Assembly (NCBI RefSeq): GCF_020889685.1
Contig: NZ_JACMYO010000057.1
Location: 1-45,003 of the forward strand
DNA length: 45,003 nt
DNA from: Bradyrhizobium oropedii
Lineage (GTDB): Bacteria > Pseudomonadota > Alphaproteobacteria > Rhizobiales > Xanthobacteraceae
Reading direction: 5' to 3'
The position numbers and the translations under genes were made by a program. Positions 1-9,285 of the stretch are shown here, piece after piece. How positions within the stretch are numbered: position 1 is the first letter of the stretch; each line of letters opens with the position of its first letter. Under the pieces are notes generated by a model, which did no database searches, was not told the origin of the DNA, and saw only the letters and a list, made by a program, of their open reading frames with translations.

Positions 1-881
1 GCGCCTTCCCAGTCGGCACCGCCGGCCAGCGCCAGCGCCAGCGCCGCGGCAACGGTATCGCCGGCACCGGAGACGTCGCGCACCTTGACCGGCAGCGCCG
101 GCACATGGATCGAGCCGCCGTCCCGCGTCACCAGCGTCATGCCGCGCTCGCCCTGCGTCACCAGCATCGCCTCGCAATCCGCGAGATACATCGCATCGGG
201 TGCGGCCTGCGCAATGCTGTCCTGACTGTCGGCGCGGCTGCGGGTCGCTTCGGCGAATTCCTTGCGGTTCGGCGTCAACACGGTCGCGCCGCGATAGATC
301 GCGAGATTGGCGCTCTTGGGATCGACGATCACGCGCTTGCCTGCCTGGCGCGCGGCGTCGATCACGTTGCGGATCACCCGCGCGGTGAGCACGCCCTTGG
401 CGTAGTCCGACAACAGCACGATGTCGGCGTGCGCAAGACGCGGCAGAATGGCATCGATCAGCTGCTGCTCGACGGCGGCCGCAGCCGGCGCGGCAAGCTC
501 CCAATCGGAGCGCAGCATGTGGGTCGAGAACTGTTCGGAGACGAAGCGCACCTTGCGCGTGGTCGGACGCGCGGCGTCGCGCACCAGCACGGTCTCGATG
601 CCGGCCTCTTTCGCCAGCGCCTCGGTCAAAACAGTGCCGGCAGCATCCTCGCCGATCAAGCCGACGAAGATGCAGCGTCCGCCGAGCGAGGCGATATTGC
701 GCGCGACGTTGCCGGCGCCGCCGATATTGATCTCGCTGCGCCTGACCGCGATCACCGGCGCCGGCGCCTCCGGCGAGATTCGCGACACTTCGCCATACAC
801 GAACTCGTCGAGCATGAGATCGCCGACGCAGAGCACGGTCTGGCCGGACATTGCACGCGAGATCGCTTCAAAATCGAACAT
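1..881 (-). CDS. hldE: Bifunctional heptose kinase/ADP-heptose synthase HldE, kinase part (3' end outside window)
   Basis: The reading frame opens at the ATG at 881 and runs off the left edge, so about 293 N-terminal residues are visible. They form a PfkB/ribokinase-type sugar kinase. A GGAGNVARN glycine motif lies near residue 50 and the C-terminal PfkB signature DVSGAGDTVAAALA lies close to the window edge. HldE phosphorylates D-glycero-D-manno-heptose 7-phosphate at C1, and in the bifunctional form a C-terminal nucleotidyltransferase domain then makes ADP-heptose for the LPS inner core. That second domain would lie outside the window, so a kinase-only HldA cannot be excluded. The gene starts 18 bp after the stop of hldD, which makes the same nucleotide sugar, so the two are probably co-transcribed. 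Confidence 0.9.
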   Translation of the reverse strand, partial: MFDFEAISRAMSGQTVLCVGDLMLDEFVYGEVSRISPEAPAPVIAVRRSEINIGGAGNVARNIASLGGRCIFVGLIGEDAAGTVLTEALAKEAGIETVLVRDAARPTTRKVRFVSEQFSTHMLRSDWELAAPAAAAVEQQLIDAILPRLAHADIVLLSDYAKGVLTARVIRNVIDAARQAGKRVIVDPKSANLAIYRGATVLTPNRKEFAEATRSRADSQDSIAQAAPDAMYLADCEAMLVTQGERGMTLVTRDGGSIHVPALPVKVRDVSGAGDTVAAALALALAGGADWEG

Positions 882-899
882 CAGTCACCGTCATCCGCT

Positions 900-1880
900 C
901 TAGCGATAGCGATCCGCGCGATCGAGGAAGCCCTTCACATAGGCCTCGACCGCGTCTTCCAGGCGGGTAAAGCCGCCATTGTATCCGGCGCGCGCGAGAC
1001 GATCGACAACGCTCTCGGTGAAGTACTGGTAACTGCCGCGAATCTGCTCGGGCATGTCGACATACCGGATGTTCGGCTCCCGGCCGAGCGCACCATAAGC
1101 CGAGACGATCAGGTCCTTGAAGCTGCGCGCCTTGCCGGTGCCGACATTGAAGAGGCCGGATACCCGCGGCGTCGCGATCAGCCACATCATCACCCGCACG
1201 ACGTCGTCGACATAGATGAAGTCGCGGCGCTGATCGCCATCGGCGATGCCCTCGCGATGCGACTTGAACAGCTGCACGACGCGGCCCGCTTTGATGTCGT
1301 CGAAGCGGCGCGCCAGCACGCTCATCATCGAGCCCTTGTGATATTCATTCGGGCCGAACACGTTGAAGAATTTCAGTCCCGCCCATTGCGGCGGCAGCCG
1401 CTCACCCCTCGCCGCACGCTCGGCGACCGCGAGATCGAACAGGTTCTTGCTCCAGCCATACAGGTTCATCGGCCGCAGGCGCTTCAACGCCTCCACCGAA
1501 CCATCGTCGTCGAAGCCTTGATCGCCGTCGCCATAGGTCGCGGCCGACGAAGCATAGATGAACGGCGTGGCGTTCGCGGTGCACCAGTCGAGCAGCCGCA
1601 TCGAGAGACGGAAATTGGTCTCGATCACCAGATCGCCGTCGGTCGCGGTGGTCTCGGAGATCGCGCCGAGATGGACGATAGCGTCCAGCCGTCGCCCCTT
1701 CAGCCAGTCGCCGAGCTCGGCCGGGGGAACCACGTCGGCAAGCTGGCGCTTGGTCAGGTTCCGCCACTTGCCGTCCTGCCCAAGGCTATCGCAGACCACA
1801 ACGTCGCTGCGCCCGGCGTCATTCAACGCGGCCACGACGTTCGATCCGATAAAACCGGCGCCCCCGGTTACCAGAAACAT
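900..1880 (-). CDS. hldD: ADP-L-glycero-D-manno-heptose 6-epimerase
   Basis: 326 aa when started at the ATG at 1880, giving the N-terminus MFLVTGGAGFIGSN. The frame is open further upstream, but that would put extra residues before the nucleotide-binding strand. It is an extended short-chain dehydrogenase: GGAGFIGS for NADP binding, a YASSAATYG strand, and the YGWSK catalytic Tyr/Lys pair. The FNVFGPNEYHKG segment is characteristic of heptose epimerases. It converts ADP-D-glycero- to ADP-L-glycero-D-manno-heptose, the donor for inner-core heptosyltransferases. Length fits the family (about 310-330 aa). hldE lies 18 bp downstream and waaF is divergent across a 135-bp gap, so one control region may serve both directions. 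Confidence 0.93.
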   Translation of the reverse strand: MFLVTGGAGFIGSNVVAALNDAGRSDVVVCDSLGQDGKWRNLTKRQLADVVPPAELGDWLKGRRLDAIVHLGAISETTATDGDLVIETNFRLSMRLLDWCTANATPFIYASSAATYGDGDQGFDDDGSVEALKRLRPMNLYGWSKNLFDLAVAERAARGERLPPQWAGLKFFNVFGPNEYHKGSMMSVLARRFDDIKAGRVVQLFKSHREGIADGDQRRDFIYVDDVVRVMMWLIATPRVSGLFNVGTGKARSFKDLIVSAYGALGREPNIRYVDMPEQIRGSYQYFTESVVDRLARAGYNGGFTRLEDAVEAYVKGFLDRADRYR

Positions 1881-2015
1881 GATGAAATCCCGCCAGATTC
1901 CTTTGCAGCCGCCAGCTTTGCCCCAGTCCAGCGCCACAGGCAACGACGGCTTTACCTCTTATCGCGAACCGGTTACCGACTTGGCGCGCCCGACCCGGCC
2001 TTGGCCTATTTAGAA

Positions 2016-3080
2016 ATGAATATTGATTCAATACCTGATATCGAAACGCAGGGTACCGAGGATACCAGACCTATCCTCGTCGTGCCCTATGTTTGGATCG
2101 GCGATTTCGTGCGCGGCCACACCGTGGTCCGGGTGCTGCGCAAGCGCTGGCCCAACCGGCCGGTCGACCTTCTGACCACCCGCCAATGCGCCCCTCTGGT
2201 CGACTACATGCCCGGGGTCCGGGCCGGAATCGTGTCCGACCTGCCGCGCAGCCGGCTGGCACTCAGCCGGCAGCGCGCGCTCGCGGCGGAGCTTCGGGCG
2301 AGGGCCTACGCCACCGCGCTGGTACTGCCGCGCACCTGGAAGGCGGCCCTTGCGCCGGCGCTGGCAGGCATCCCCGAGCGGGTCGGCTTCTTCGGCGAAG
2401 CGCGGTTCGGCCTGATCAACGCGATGCGATGGGGTGAAAAACAGCAGCCGCGCTTCATCGACAAGAACGCCATCCTGGCGCTGCCTGACGGCGCCGCCCG
2501 CCCGCCGGAATGGCCGGTGCCGCAGCTTCGGGTTCCGGCAGACGAGATCGCGCGCTGGCGGCAGGCCAACGGCCTCGGCACAGGTCCTGCCATCGCGCTC
2601 GGCCCCGGCTCGGTCGGTGCCTCCAAACGCTGGACCTATTATCCGGAAGCCGCGCGATTGTTCGCCGAACGCGGATTCGACGTCTGGGTGGTCGGCGGCC
2701 CCGGCGAGAAGGCGCTAGCGCAGGAGATCACAGCAATCGGCGGCGCCCAGGTCCGTGATCTCACCGGCACCGATTTGCGCAACGGCGCGCTGGCGATGGC
2801 CGCGGCCAGCATCGCCATTACCAACGACTCCGGGCTAATGCATATCGCAGCCGCGATCGGTACCCCGACCATGGGCATCTTCGGCCCGACCGATCCCTAT
2901 CTCTGGGCGCCCCTCAACGGCCTCGCCGCGACGGTGCGACAGACCAAGAGCAAGCTGTCGTGCCAGCCGTGCCAACGCACGGTCTGCACCATGAACGACC
3001 ATCGCTGCATGCGCGACATCGCCCCCGAAGAGGTCGTGGAGATCGCGCAGCGCGTGCTGGCTCAGATCAACGCGCGATAG
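2016..3080 (+). CDS. waaF: ADP-heptose:LPS heptosyltransferase II (GT9)
   Basis: 354 aa from the ATG at 2016. The frame is open far upstream, but that part lies opposite hldD and is not heptosyltransferase-like. The family core begins at RPILVVPYVWIGDFVRGH and continues to the ADP-heptose site ITNDSGLMHIAAAIGTPTMG, followed by FGPTDPYLWAP. A Cys-rich C-terminus (CQPCQRTVC and CM) is usual for WaaF. It transfers heptose to the LPS inner core at the cytoplasmic face of the inner membrane, which fits the neighbouring hldD/hldE. No good ribosome-binding site precedes the ATG, so the exact start is uncertain; about 20 residues precede the conserved core. The 3' end overlaps the convergent glycosyltransferase gene by 19 bp. 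Confidence 0.88.
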   Translation: MNIDSIPDIETQGTEDTRPILVVPYVWIGDFVRGHTVVRVLRKRWPNRPVDLLTTRQCAPLVDYMPGVRAGIVSDLPRSRLALSRQRALAAELRARAYATALVLPRTWKAALAPALAGIPERVGFFGEARFGLINAMRWGEKQQPRFIDKNAILALPDGAARPPEWPVPQLRVPADEIARWRQANGLGTGPAIALGPGSVGASKRWTYYPEAARLFAERGFDVWVVGGPGEKALAQEITAIGGAQVRDLTGTDLRNGALAMAAASIAITNDSGLMHIAAAIGTPTMGIFGPTDPYLWAPLNGLAATVRQTKSKLSCQPCQRTVCTMNDHRCMRDIAPEEVVEIAQRVLAQINAR

Positions 3081-4108
3081 ACCGCCGCGATCGCGTTGGC
3101 CTCGGCATCGAGGCTGAACTTATCCACAACTCGTTGCCGCGCCCGCGCCCCCATCAAGGAGGCCGATGCCGGATCGCGCATCAGCGGCTCGAGCGCGGCC
3201 GCCAGCGCGTCGGCGTCGCCGGGCGGCGTCAGCACGCCGGTGACACCGTCCTCGACGACGAACTCGGCCGCACCCGCGCGGGCCGCCACCAGCGCCGCGC
3301 CTGCCGACATCGCCTCGATCAGGGTCAGGCCAAAACCTTCGTTGCGCGAGGTGAAGGCATAGATCGTCAGCCGCTGGTACCAGCGCACGACATCCTCGAT
3401 CGGCAATTCACCGGTGATGACAACGCGCGATTGCAGCCCGGCGGCCTCGATCTTCCGTTTCAGCTCGTTGGCAAAGGCCAGTTGCTCCGGCACCACGGCG
3501 CCGACAATGACGGCCGTGAAATCTGGATAGCGCGGCAACAACCTGCACATCGCCTCAACGAAGACGTCGCTGCCCTTCTGCGCACGCACCCGACCGAAGC
3601 AGCCGATCGCATAACGCCCCGGCAATCCGCTCCCGGCGAAGGCCGCGGCGCGGTCGGCCGGCGGCGCATAACGATCGGTGTCGACGCCATGCATCACGAC
3701 CGTTGCCTCGCGCTTCAGATACGAGGCCGACAGCGGACTTGTCGCGATGATCGCATCCATGTTGCTGATCAGCCAGCGGGTCAGCCAGGTGTGATGGCGC
3801 TGCGCGGCTGAGGTGAAGAGCAGTTTCAACGGCCAGCCGAGCGCGCGCAGCAGAAGGCCCGCGATCATCTCGTCATTGCGACGCGCGTGCCAGATCACAG
3901 GCCGCGCGCGCCGCCACAGACGCATGAGGTCGGCAAATCCAAGCGCATCGATGCCGTCGGGCCGATGAGAGCCGAGCCAGCCTGCGCGAAACATTTTGGC
4001 AAGCTTCGGCGCGACCATGCGATTGGTCGCTGTGACACCCGAATAGCGTCGGTGCAGATTGGGCACGATGAGCTCAAGCTCACCGGCAGGTGTGTTCTCG
4101 ATCGGCAC
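3062..4108 (-). CDS. GT4-family glycosyltransferase (LPS core; LpcC-like)
   Basis: 348 aa from a GTG at 4108, chosen because GGAG lies 6 nt upstream. An ATG at 4153 in the same frame would add 15 residues but has no ribosome-binding site. It has the GT-B two-domain form. The C-terminal half carries CFGRVRAQKGSDVFVEA (donor-domain start) and the E-x7-E retaining motif in NEGFGLTLIEAMSAG. Its LELIVPNLHRRYSGVTATN opening resembles rhizobial LPS-core mannosyltransferases of the LpcC type; that is recalled similarity and the donor sugar is inferred. It lies tail-to-tail with waaF with a 19-bp overlap, and galE starts divergently 131 bp away. A role in LPS core assembly is the simplest reading. Confidence 0.8.
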   Translation of the reverse strand: MPIENTPAGELELIVPNLHRRYSGVTATNRMVAPKLAKMFRAGWLGSHRPDGIDALGFADLMRLWRRARPVIWHARRNDEMIAGLLLRALGWPLKLLFTSAAQRHHTWLTRWLISNMDAIIATSPLSASYLKREATVVMHGVDTDRYAPPADRAAAFAGSGLPGRYAIGCFGRVRAQKGSDVFVEAMCRLLPRYPDFTAVIVGAVVPEQLAFANELKRKIEAAGLQSRVVITGELPIEDVVRWYQRLTIYAFTSRNEGFGLTLIEAMSAGAALVAARAGAAEFVVEDGVTGVLTPPGDADALAAALEPLMRDPASASLMGARARQRVVDKFSLDAEANAIAAVYRALI

Positions 4109-4239
4109 GCAAGTCTCCGTTTCGCGCCAGTTCCTATACGCAACATTAAGCATAGTGGCCAGTTCGGCCGCGGCGAAACCCCCTCTTCACCGCACTCCCG
4201 CTAGCATCGCCAGTTAAAGATATCGGGAGAGCTCTCACC

Positions 4240-5253
4240 ATGACCGTGCTCGTGACCGGCGGTGCCGGCTATATCGGAAGTCACATGGTTCATGCGCTGG
4301 TCGACGCCGGCGAGAGCGTCGTCGTGATCGATAATCTCTCCACCGGCTTCTCCGCGTTCCTGCCCGAAGGTGTTCCGCTGTTCATCGGCGATGCCGGCGA
4401 CGAGAACCTCGTCGAGGGCGTGATCGCACAGCACGGTATCGACAGCATCATCCATTTCGCAGGTTCTGTCGTGGTGCCGGACTCGATGCGCGATCCGCTT
4501 GGCTACTACCGCAACAACACCATGACGACGCGCAGCCTGCTCAATGCTGCCGTGAAGGGCGGCATCAGCCGCTTCATCTTCTCCTCGACCGCGGCCGTCT
4601 ACGGCAATCCGGACCAGGTGCCCGTGCCGGAGATCGCGCCGACGCGTCCGCTGTCGCCCTACGGCTCGTCGAAGCTGATGACCGAGATCATGCTGCACGA
4701 CGTCGCCTCCGCTCATGGCATGAGCTACGTCGTGCTGCGCTACTTCAACGTCGCCGGCGCCGACCCGAAAGGCCGTGTCGGCCTTTCCACTATCGGCGCC
4801 ACCCATCTGCTCAAGATCGCGGTCGAGGCCGCGACCGGCCAGCGCGCCAAGATCGACGTGTTCGGCACCGACTATCCGACCCAGGACGGCAGCTGCGTGC
4901 GCGACTTCATCCATGTCAGCGACCTGGTCGAGGCGCATCGCGCGGCGCTGTCCTATCTGCGTGCCGGCGGGCAATCGGTGACGATGAACTGCGGTTACGG
5001 CCGCGGCTATTCCGTGCTCGAGACGATCGAGGCAGTGCGCCGGGTCTCGATGCGCAATTTCGCAGTCGCCTACGCCGCGCGCCGGCCCGGCGACATCATG
5101 ACCATGGTGGCCGATACCAGGCGGATCCGCTCGCTGCTCGACTGGACCCCGCGTTACGATGATCTCGAGACCATCGCGAGCCACGCGCTGGCCTGGGAGG
5201 AGAAGCTGTTCCGGGAGCGCGAGACTCCGGCGCGACAGGCAGAATCGGCCTAA
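4240..5253 (+). CDS. galE: UDP-glucose 4-epimerase
   Basis: 337 aa, a normal GalE length. It is an extended SDR with NAD-binding GGAGYIGSH at residues 6-14, the FSSTAAVYGNP strand with the catalytic Ser/Thr, and YGSSK with catalytic Tyr/Lys. The substrate-loop sequence FNVAGADPKG and the TQDGSCVRDFIHVSDL region are typical of GalE rather than dTDP-glucose dehydratases. It interconverts UDP-glucose and UDP-galactose and so feeds LPS and exopolysaccharide synthesis. GGGAGAG stands 8 nt before the ATG. The rhizobial name exoB would describe the same enzyme. It is followed after 108 bp by the ABC exporter on the same strand. Confidence 0.92.
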   Translation: MTVLVTGGAGYIGSHMVHALVDAGESVVVIDNLSTGFSAFLPEGVPLFIGDAGDENLVEGVIAQHGIDSIIHFAGSVVVPDSMRDPLGYYRNNTMTTRSLLNAAVKGGISRFIFSSTAAVYGNPDQVPVPEIAPTRPLSPYGSSKLMTEIMLHDVASAHGMSYVVLRYFNVAGADPKGRVGLSTIGATHLLKIAVEAATGQRAKIDVFGTDYPTQDGSCVRDFIHVSDLVEAHRAALSYLRAGGQSVTMNCGYGRGYSVLETIEAVRRVSMRNFAVAYAARRPGDIMTMVADTRRIRSLLDWTPRYDDLETIASHALAWEEKLFRERETPARQAESA

Positions 5254-5361
5254 AAATCAAGCCGTTATCACGCTGTTATTATACTTGAAAAAGCCCCGCC
5301 AAGCGGGCAAGGAGGTCCGCAACCCTGATGGCCGGCGCTGCCCGCCGTCAATGGAACGCGG

Positions 5362-7173
5362 ATGGCTCAGTTTCCAAAGAAAATTACCGACGATCCCTAT
5401 GGCGCGGCGATCCTGATTCGCCGCCTGGTCACGGAACAAGGGATCACCTATTGGCGGCGCTATCTGACGGCGTTCGCCCTGATGGCCGTTGCGGCCGGCT
5501 CGACGGCCGGCGCCACCTACGTGCTCGGCCAGGTGATCAACCAGGCCTATGTCGACAAGAACATCCCCGGCATCGCGGTGTTCGCCGGGATCACGGTCCT
5601 GCTGCTGTTCATCAAGGGCGTGGCGACCTACGGCCACATGGTGATCCTGTCGAAGATCAGCAACGCCATCCTGGCGCGGAACCAGCGGCAATTGTTCGCC
5701 AAGTTGATGAGCGAAAGCATCGGCTTCTTCTCGCAGCGGCACTCATCGGAATTCCTGGCGCGACTCACGGCCGGCGCCAAGTCGATCACCGACGTGCTCA
5801 ATATGCTGGTCAACGCGATCGGCCGCGACTTCCTGATGCTGATCAGCATGGTCGCCGTGATGGTATGGCAGGACCCGCTGATGTCGTTCATCGGGCTCGT
5901 GGCGGTGCCGCCGGCGATGCTGGTGCTGCGCAAGCTGGTGAAGCGGATCAAGGGCCTCGCCTATAACCAGTTCACCGGCACCGCCGACATCATGGAGACG
6001 ATGCAGGAATCGTTGCAGGGCATCCGCACCGTGAAGGCGTTCACGCTGGAAGACGCCATGCAGCAGCGGATCGACGAGAACATCGCGACCGTCGAGCGCA
6101 ATGCCAACAAGATGGCGCATGTCGCCAACCGCTCCAACCCGCTGATGGAGATGCTCGGCGGCTTCGCGGTCGCCGGCTGCCTGCTCTATGGCGGCTACAG
6201 CGTGGTGGCGCTCGGTTCCACGCCGGGCCAGTTCTTCACGTTCCTGACCGCCTTCCTGATGGCGACCGAGCCGGCCAAGCGCCTGGCGCGGCTCAACATC
6301 GACCTCAACAGCCAGCTGGTCGGCGCGCGGATGCTGCTCGAGGTCGTCGACAGCCCGGCGAGCGAACAGGCCGACGACGACAAGCCGGCACTCAAGCTCT
6401 CCGACGCGCGGATCGAACTGCGCGACGTCAGCTTCGGCTATCGGCCCGGCGAGCCGGTGCTGGACCGCATGAGCTTCGTCGCCGAACCCGGCAAGGTGAC
6501 CGCGCTGGTCGGCCCCTCCGGCGGCGGCAAGTCGACGGTGCTCGCCCTGCTGCTGCGCTTCTACGAAACGCGCGTGGGCGATATCCTGATCGACGGCCAG
6601 TCGATCCTGTCGGTTTCGCGCAAATCGCTGCGCCGGCAGACCGCCTATGTCGGCCAGGACGTCTATCTGTTCCGCGACACCATCCGCGCCAACATCGCCT
6701 TCGGCAAGCAAGGTGCCACCGAGGCCGAGATCATCGACGCCGCCAAGGCCGCCTGCGCGCACGACTTCATCATGAGCTTCCCGCTCGGCTATGACACGCC
6801 GGTCGGCGAGCACGGCACGCAACTGTCCGGCGGGCAGCGCCAGCGCATCGCGGTCGCCCGCGCGTTGATCAAGAACGCGCCGATCATCCTGCTCGACGAG
6901 GCCACTGCCGCGCTCGACTCGGAGTCCGAGAAGCAGGTGCAGGAAGCGATCGAGCATCTCTGCCAGGGCCGCACCACGATCGTGATCGCGCACCGCCTGC
7001 ACACCATCATGCATGCCGATGCGATCCTGGTGGTCGAGGGCGGCGCCATCGTCGAGCGCGGGCGTCACGAGGAGCTGCTGCGCCGCGGCGGCCGCTATGC
7101 CTCGTTCTTCCGCCTGCAGCACCACCACGACCCGTCGCCGCTGGCGCTGGCGCCGATCAGCGCCACCGGCTGA
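5362..7173 (+). CDS. ABC exporter, fused permease/ATPase (MsbA-like)
   Basis: 603 aa half-transporter. The N-terminal transmembrane domain covers about residues 30-320. The nucleotide-binding domain has Walker A GPSGGGKS (384-391), signature LSGGQ (488-492), Walker B IILLDEATAALD (508-519) and a switch histidine in IVIAHRLHT. This arrangement is shared by MsbA-type lipid A flippases, peptide exporters and NdvA-type glucan exporters. Position after waaF, the GT4 gene and galE makes lipid A-core or another surface glycolipid the likely substrate, but that is inference. It converges with the dipeptidase gene, with only 6 bp between the stops and no terminator hairpin. Confidence 0.85.
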   Translation: MAQFPKKITDDPYGAAILIRRLVTEQGITYWRRYLTAFALMAVAAGSTAGATYVLGQVINQAYVDKNIPGIAVFAGITVLLLFIKGVATYGHMVILSKISNAILARNQRQLFAKLMSESIGFFSQRHSSEFLARLTAGAKSITDVLNMLVNAIGRDFLMLISMVAVMVWQDPLMSFIGLVAVPPAMLVLRKLVKRIKGLAYNQFTGTADIMETMQESLQGIRTVKAFTLEDAMQQRIDENIATVERNANKMAHVANRSNPLMEMLGGFAVAGCLLYGGYSVVALGSTPGQFFTFLTAFLMATEPAKRLARLNIDLNSQLVGARMLLEVVDSPASEQADDDKPALKLSDARIELRDVSFGYRPGEPVLDRMSFVAEPGKVTALVGPSGGGKSTVLALLLRFYETRVGDILIDGQSILSVSRKSLRRQTAYVGQDVYLFRDTIRANIAFGKQGATEAEIIDAAKAACAHDFIMSFPLGYDTPVGEHGTQLSGGQRQRIAVARALIKNAPIILLDEATAALDSESEKQVQEAIEHLCQGRTTIVIAHRLHTIMHADAILVVEGGAIVERGRHEELLRRGGRYASFFRLQHHHDPSPLALAPISATG

Positions 7174-7179
7174 GGCTCA

Positions 7180-8373
7180 TCATCCCTTCTCGTCCTTGGC
7201 GGCAATGCCTGCGCGCAGCACGCGCAGGACGTTGCCGCCCATGACCTTGCGGATGTCGTCCTCGGAGAACCCGCTCGACATCAGCGCCTGGGTCACGGCG
7301 ACGACGTCGCTCGCGTCGAAGCCCGTGGTGGTCGAGCCGTCGAAATCCGAGCCGAGGCCGACATGGTCGATCCCGACCAGGTCGCGGACATGCGCGATCG
7401 CCCGCGCGACATTGTTCGGATCGAGCGAGCAGACGGCGCCTTGCCAGAAACCGATGCCGACCACGCCGCCGGTCCGTGCGACACCCCTGACCTCGTCGTC
7501 GGTCAGGTTGCGGTTGACCTTGCAGGTCGCCTGAACGCCACCATGGCTCGAGACCACCGGACGCGTCGCCATCGCCAGCACGTCGGCGACCGCCGCGTGG
7601 CTCGCATGAGCAAGGTCGACGATGATCCCCATCGCTTCCGTCCGCTGCACGACCTGCCGGCCGAGCGGCGTCAGTCCGCCCTTTGCCACACCGTGCATCG
7701 AGCCTGCGATGTCGTTGTCGAAGAAGTGCGCGAGACCGGCCATTCTGAATCCGGCGGCATAGAGCACGTCGAGATTACCGATGTCGCCCTCGAGATCGTG
7801 CAGGCCCTCGATCGAAAGCATTCCGCCAACCACGGTGACGCCGTTCTTGCGATCGGCGAGCAGCCGATCGATGTCGGCCGGCGTCGTGATGACGCGAAGC
7901 CGTCCGGCGGACTTGTCGGCGAAGCTGCGCAATTTCTCGGCATGCCATAGCGAGCGCTGCAGCAACGAGAACCACGTCCGCATCGGCTGCAGATCGATGA
8001 TGGCGAGGTTCGTGATCGTGTCGGTGTCGCCGGCATTGGCATCATAGTTCTGGCCCTCGGGCGACTTGGTGACCGAAGAAAACACCTGCAACGCGTAGCG
8101 GCCCTCGATCAGCCGCGGCAGGTCGATATGGCCGCGATCGGATCGCGCGATCAGGTCGCGCTTCCACAACAGGCTGTCCGCGTGCATGTCCGCCACATCG
8201 AGCGTCGCCTGCAGGGCCTGCGCGGCGGGCGTGCTATCGAGGGGCACGCGCTGCACCTTGTTCTGCCCCCGGTCGATCCGTTCCGGCGTGACCACGAAAA
8301 AGCGAACAGCGGAGGCGAACGAGACCGCGGCAATCAGCGCAATGCCGATCGAAAGCCATTTCCGCATCGGCAT
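7180..8373 (-). CDS. Membrane dipeptidase, peptidase family M19
   Basis: 397 aa from the ATG at 8373; a GTG one codon upstream and ATGs just downstream are alternatives. One N-terminal hydrophobic segment (about residues 6-24) suggests a membrane-anchored periplasmic enzyme. The binuclear zinc ligands of renal-dipeptidase-like enzymes are present in order: DMHAD (HxD), the Glu in MLSIEGLHDLEG, the His in VDLAHASH, the His in VVSSHGG, and the Asp in GLGSDFDG. The family hydrolyses dipeptides, including D-amino acid-containing ones, and some members act on beta-lactams; substrate is unknown here. Its neighbours give no pathway clue. Confidence 0.88.
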   Translation of the reverse strand: MPMRKWLSIGIALIAAVSFASAVRFFVVTPERIDRGQNKVQRVPLDSTPAAQALQATLDVADMHADSLLWKRDLIARSDRGHIDLPRLIEGRYALQVFSSVTKSPEGQNYDANAGDTDTITNLAIIDLQPMRTWFSLLQRSLWHAEKLRSFADKSAGRLRVITTPADIDRLLADRKNGVTVVGGMLSIEGLHDLEGDIGNLDVLYAAGFRMAGLAHFFDNDIAGSMHGVAKGGLTPLGRQVVQRTEAMGIIVDLAHASHAAVADVLAMATRPVVSSHGGVQATCKVNRNLTDDEVRGVARTGGVVGIGFWQGAVCSLDPNNVARAIAHVRDLVGIDHVGLGSDFDGSTTTGFDASDVVAVTQALMSSGFSEDDIRKVMGGNVLRVLRAGIAAKDEKG

Positions 8374-8520
8374 CACCGCTCTCGCAGGCCAAAGGCGGCT
8401 GCGCTCGGCGGAAAGCTGGCCTCACCTCTGCGCCGGGTGCAGCCGCAGCCCCTAGCCGCCAGCGCCGTAACCGCGTAAACACGGCCCGCGCTCCCTCCTT
8501 CAACCCTCCGGGACCCGTTC

Positions 8521-9222
8521 ATGAACGCCGCCTCCACCGTCATTCCGCTTCCCCCGCAGCCCTCGCTTCCCGTCGTCGGCGAATTCGGCGCCTATCCGGT
8601 CCGCCGCATCTGGTGCGTCGGCCGCAACTATCTCGAGCATATCAGGGAGATGGGCAATGACGAGCGTGCGCCGCCGTTCTTCTTCGGCAAGCATGCCGAC
8701 ATGCTGGTGCCGGACGGAGCGACGATCCCCTATCCGCCGCTGACCAAGGACCTGCATCACGAGGTCGAGCTGGTGGTGGCGATGAAGAGCGGCGGGCTGA
8801 ACATTCAGGCCGACAAGGCGCTGGAACATGTCTACGGCTATGCCGTCGGCATCGACCTGACCCGCCGCGACCTGCAGATCGCCTCGCGCAAGAAGGAGCG
8901 GCCCTGGGAGGTCGGCAAGTCGTTCGACTATTCCGCGCCCTGCTCCGCGATCCAGCCGGCCTCGAAGATCGGTCACCCGACCGCAGGCAAGATCTGGCTC
9001 ACCGTCAACGGCAAGGAAGCGCAGAAGGGCGACCTCACCGAGCTGATCTGGAACGTGCCTGAAATCATCTGGCAGCTGTCGCAGCAGGTGAAGCTCGCCG
9101 CCGGCGACATCATCATGACCGGCACGCCCGCCGGCGTCTCGCAGCTGCAGCCCGGCGACAAGATCGAATGCGGTGTCGACGGCGTCGGCAAGCTCGCCGT
9201 CACGATCGGCAAGCCGGAATAG
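8521..9222 (+). CDS. Fumarylacetoacetate hydrolase-family protein
   Basis: 233 aa, the length of single-domain FAH enzymes such as acylpyruvases and oxaloacetate decarboxylases (FAHD1-like). The VGRNYLEHIREMGN start, the HHEVELVVAM segment with metal-binding Glu residues, and the C-terminal GDIIMTGTPAGVSQLQPGD block with its glycine-rich active-site loop are all present. The family cleaves C-C bonds in beta-diketo acids using a divalent metal. The substrate cannot be chosen from sequence, since the neighbours are unrelated. It is cytosolic, with no signal peptide. It is divergent from the dipeptidase across 147 bp, and a good intrinsic terminator follows at 9252-9285. Confidence 0.87.
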   Translation: MNAASTVIPLPPQPSLPVVGEFGAYPVRRIWCVGRNYLEHIREMGNDERAPPFFFGKHADMLVPDGATIPYPPLTKDLHHEVELVVAMKSGGLNIQADKALEHVYGYAVGIDLTRRDLQIASRKKERPWEVGKSFDYSAPCSAIQPASKIGHPTAGKIWLTVNGKEAQKGDLTELIWNVPEIIWQLSQQVKLAAGDIIMTGTPAGVSQLQPGDKIECGVDGVGKLAVTIGKPE

Positions 9223-9251
9223 CCTCCGGATCCGATCCAGCAGCAGACCGC

Positions 9252-9285
9252 GGCCCCGAACCTGGTTCGGGGCCGTTTGCTTTTT
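9252..9285 (+). terminator. Rho-independent terminator of the FAH-family gene
   Basis: A perfect 10-bp stem (GGCCCCGAAC, 9252-9261, with GTTCGGGGCC, 9265-9274) closes a 3-nt loop. It is followed by GTTTGCTTTTT, a broken T-run. It begins 29 bp after the FAH stop and ends at the stop of the convergent small gene. Confidence 0.85.

Noticed and set aside
105..2015. Long open plus-strand frame upstream of waaF
   Set aside because: It lies opposite hldE and hldD, whose protein motifs are clear. The translated sequence is Arg/His-rich with no domain, typical for the antisense of GC-rich genes.
5743..7128. 461-codon open minus-strand frame inside the MsbA-like gene
   Set aside because: Antisense to a fully recognisable ABC exporter; composition (Asp/His/Arg-rich) is that of a shadow frame.
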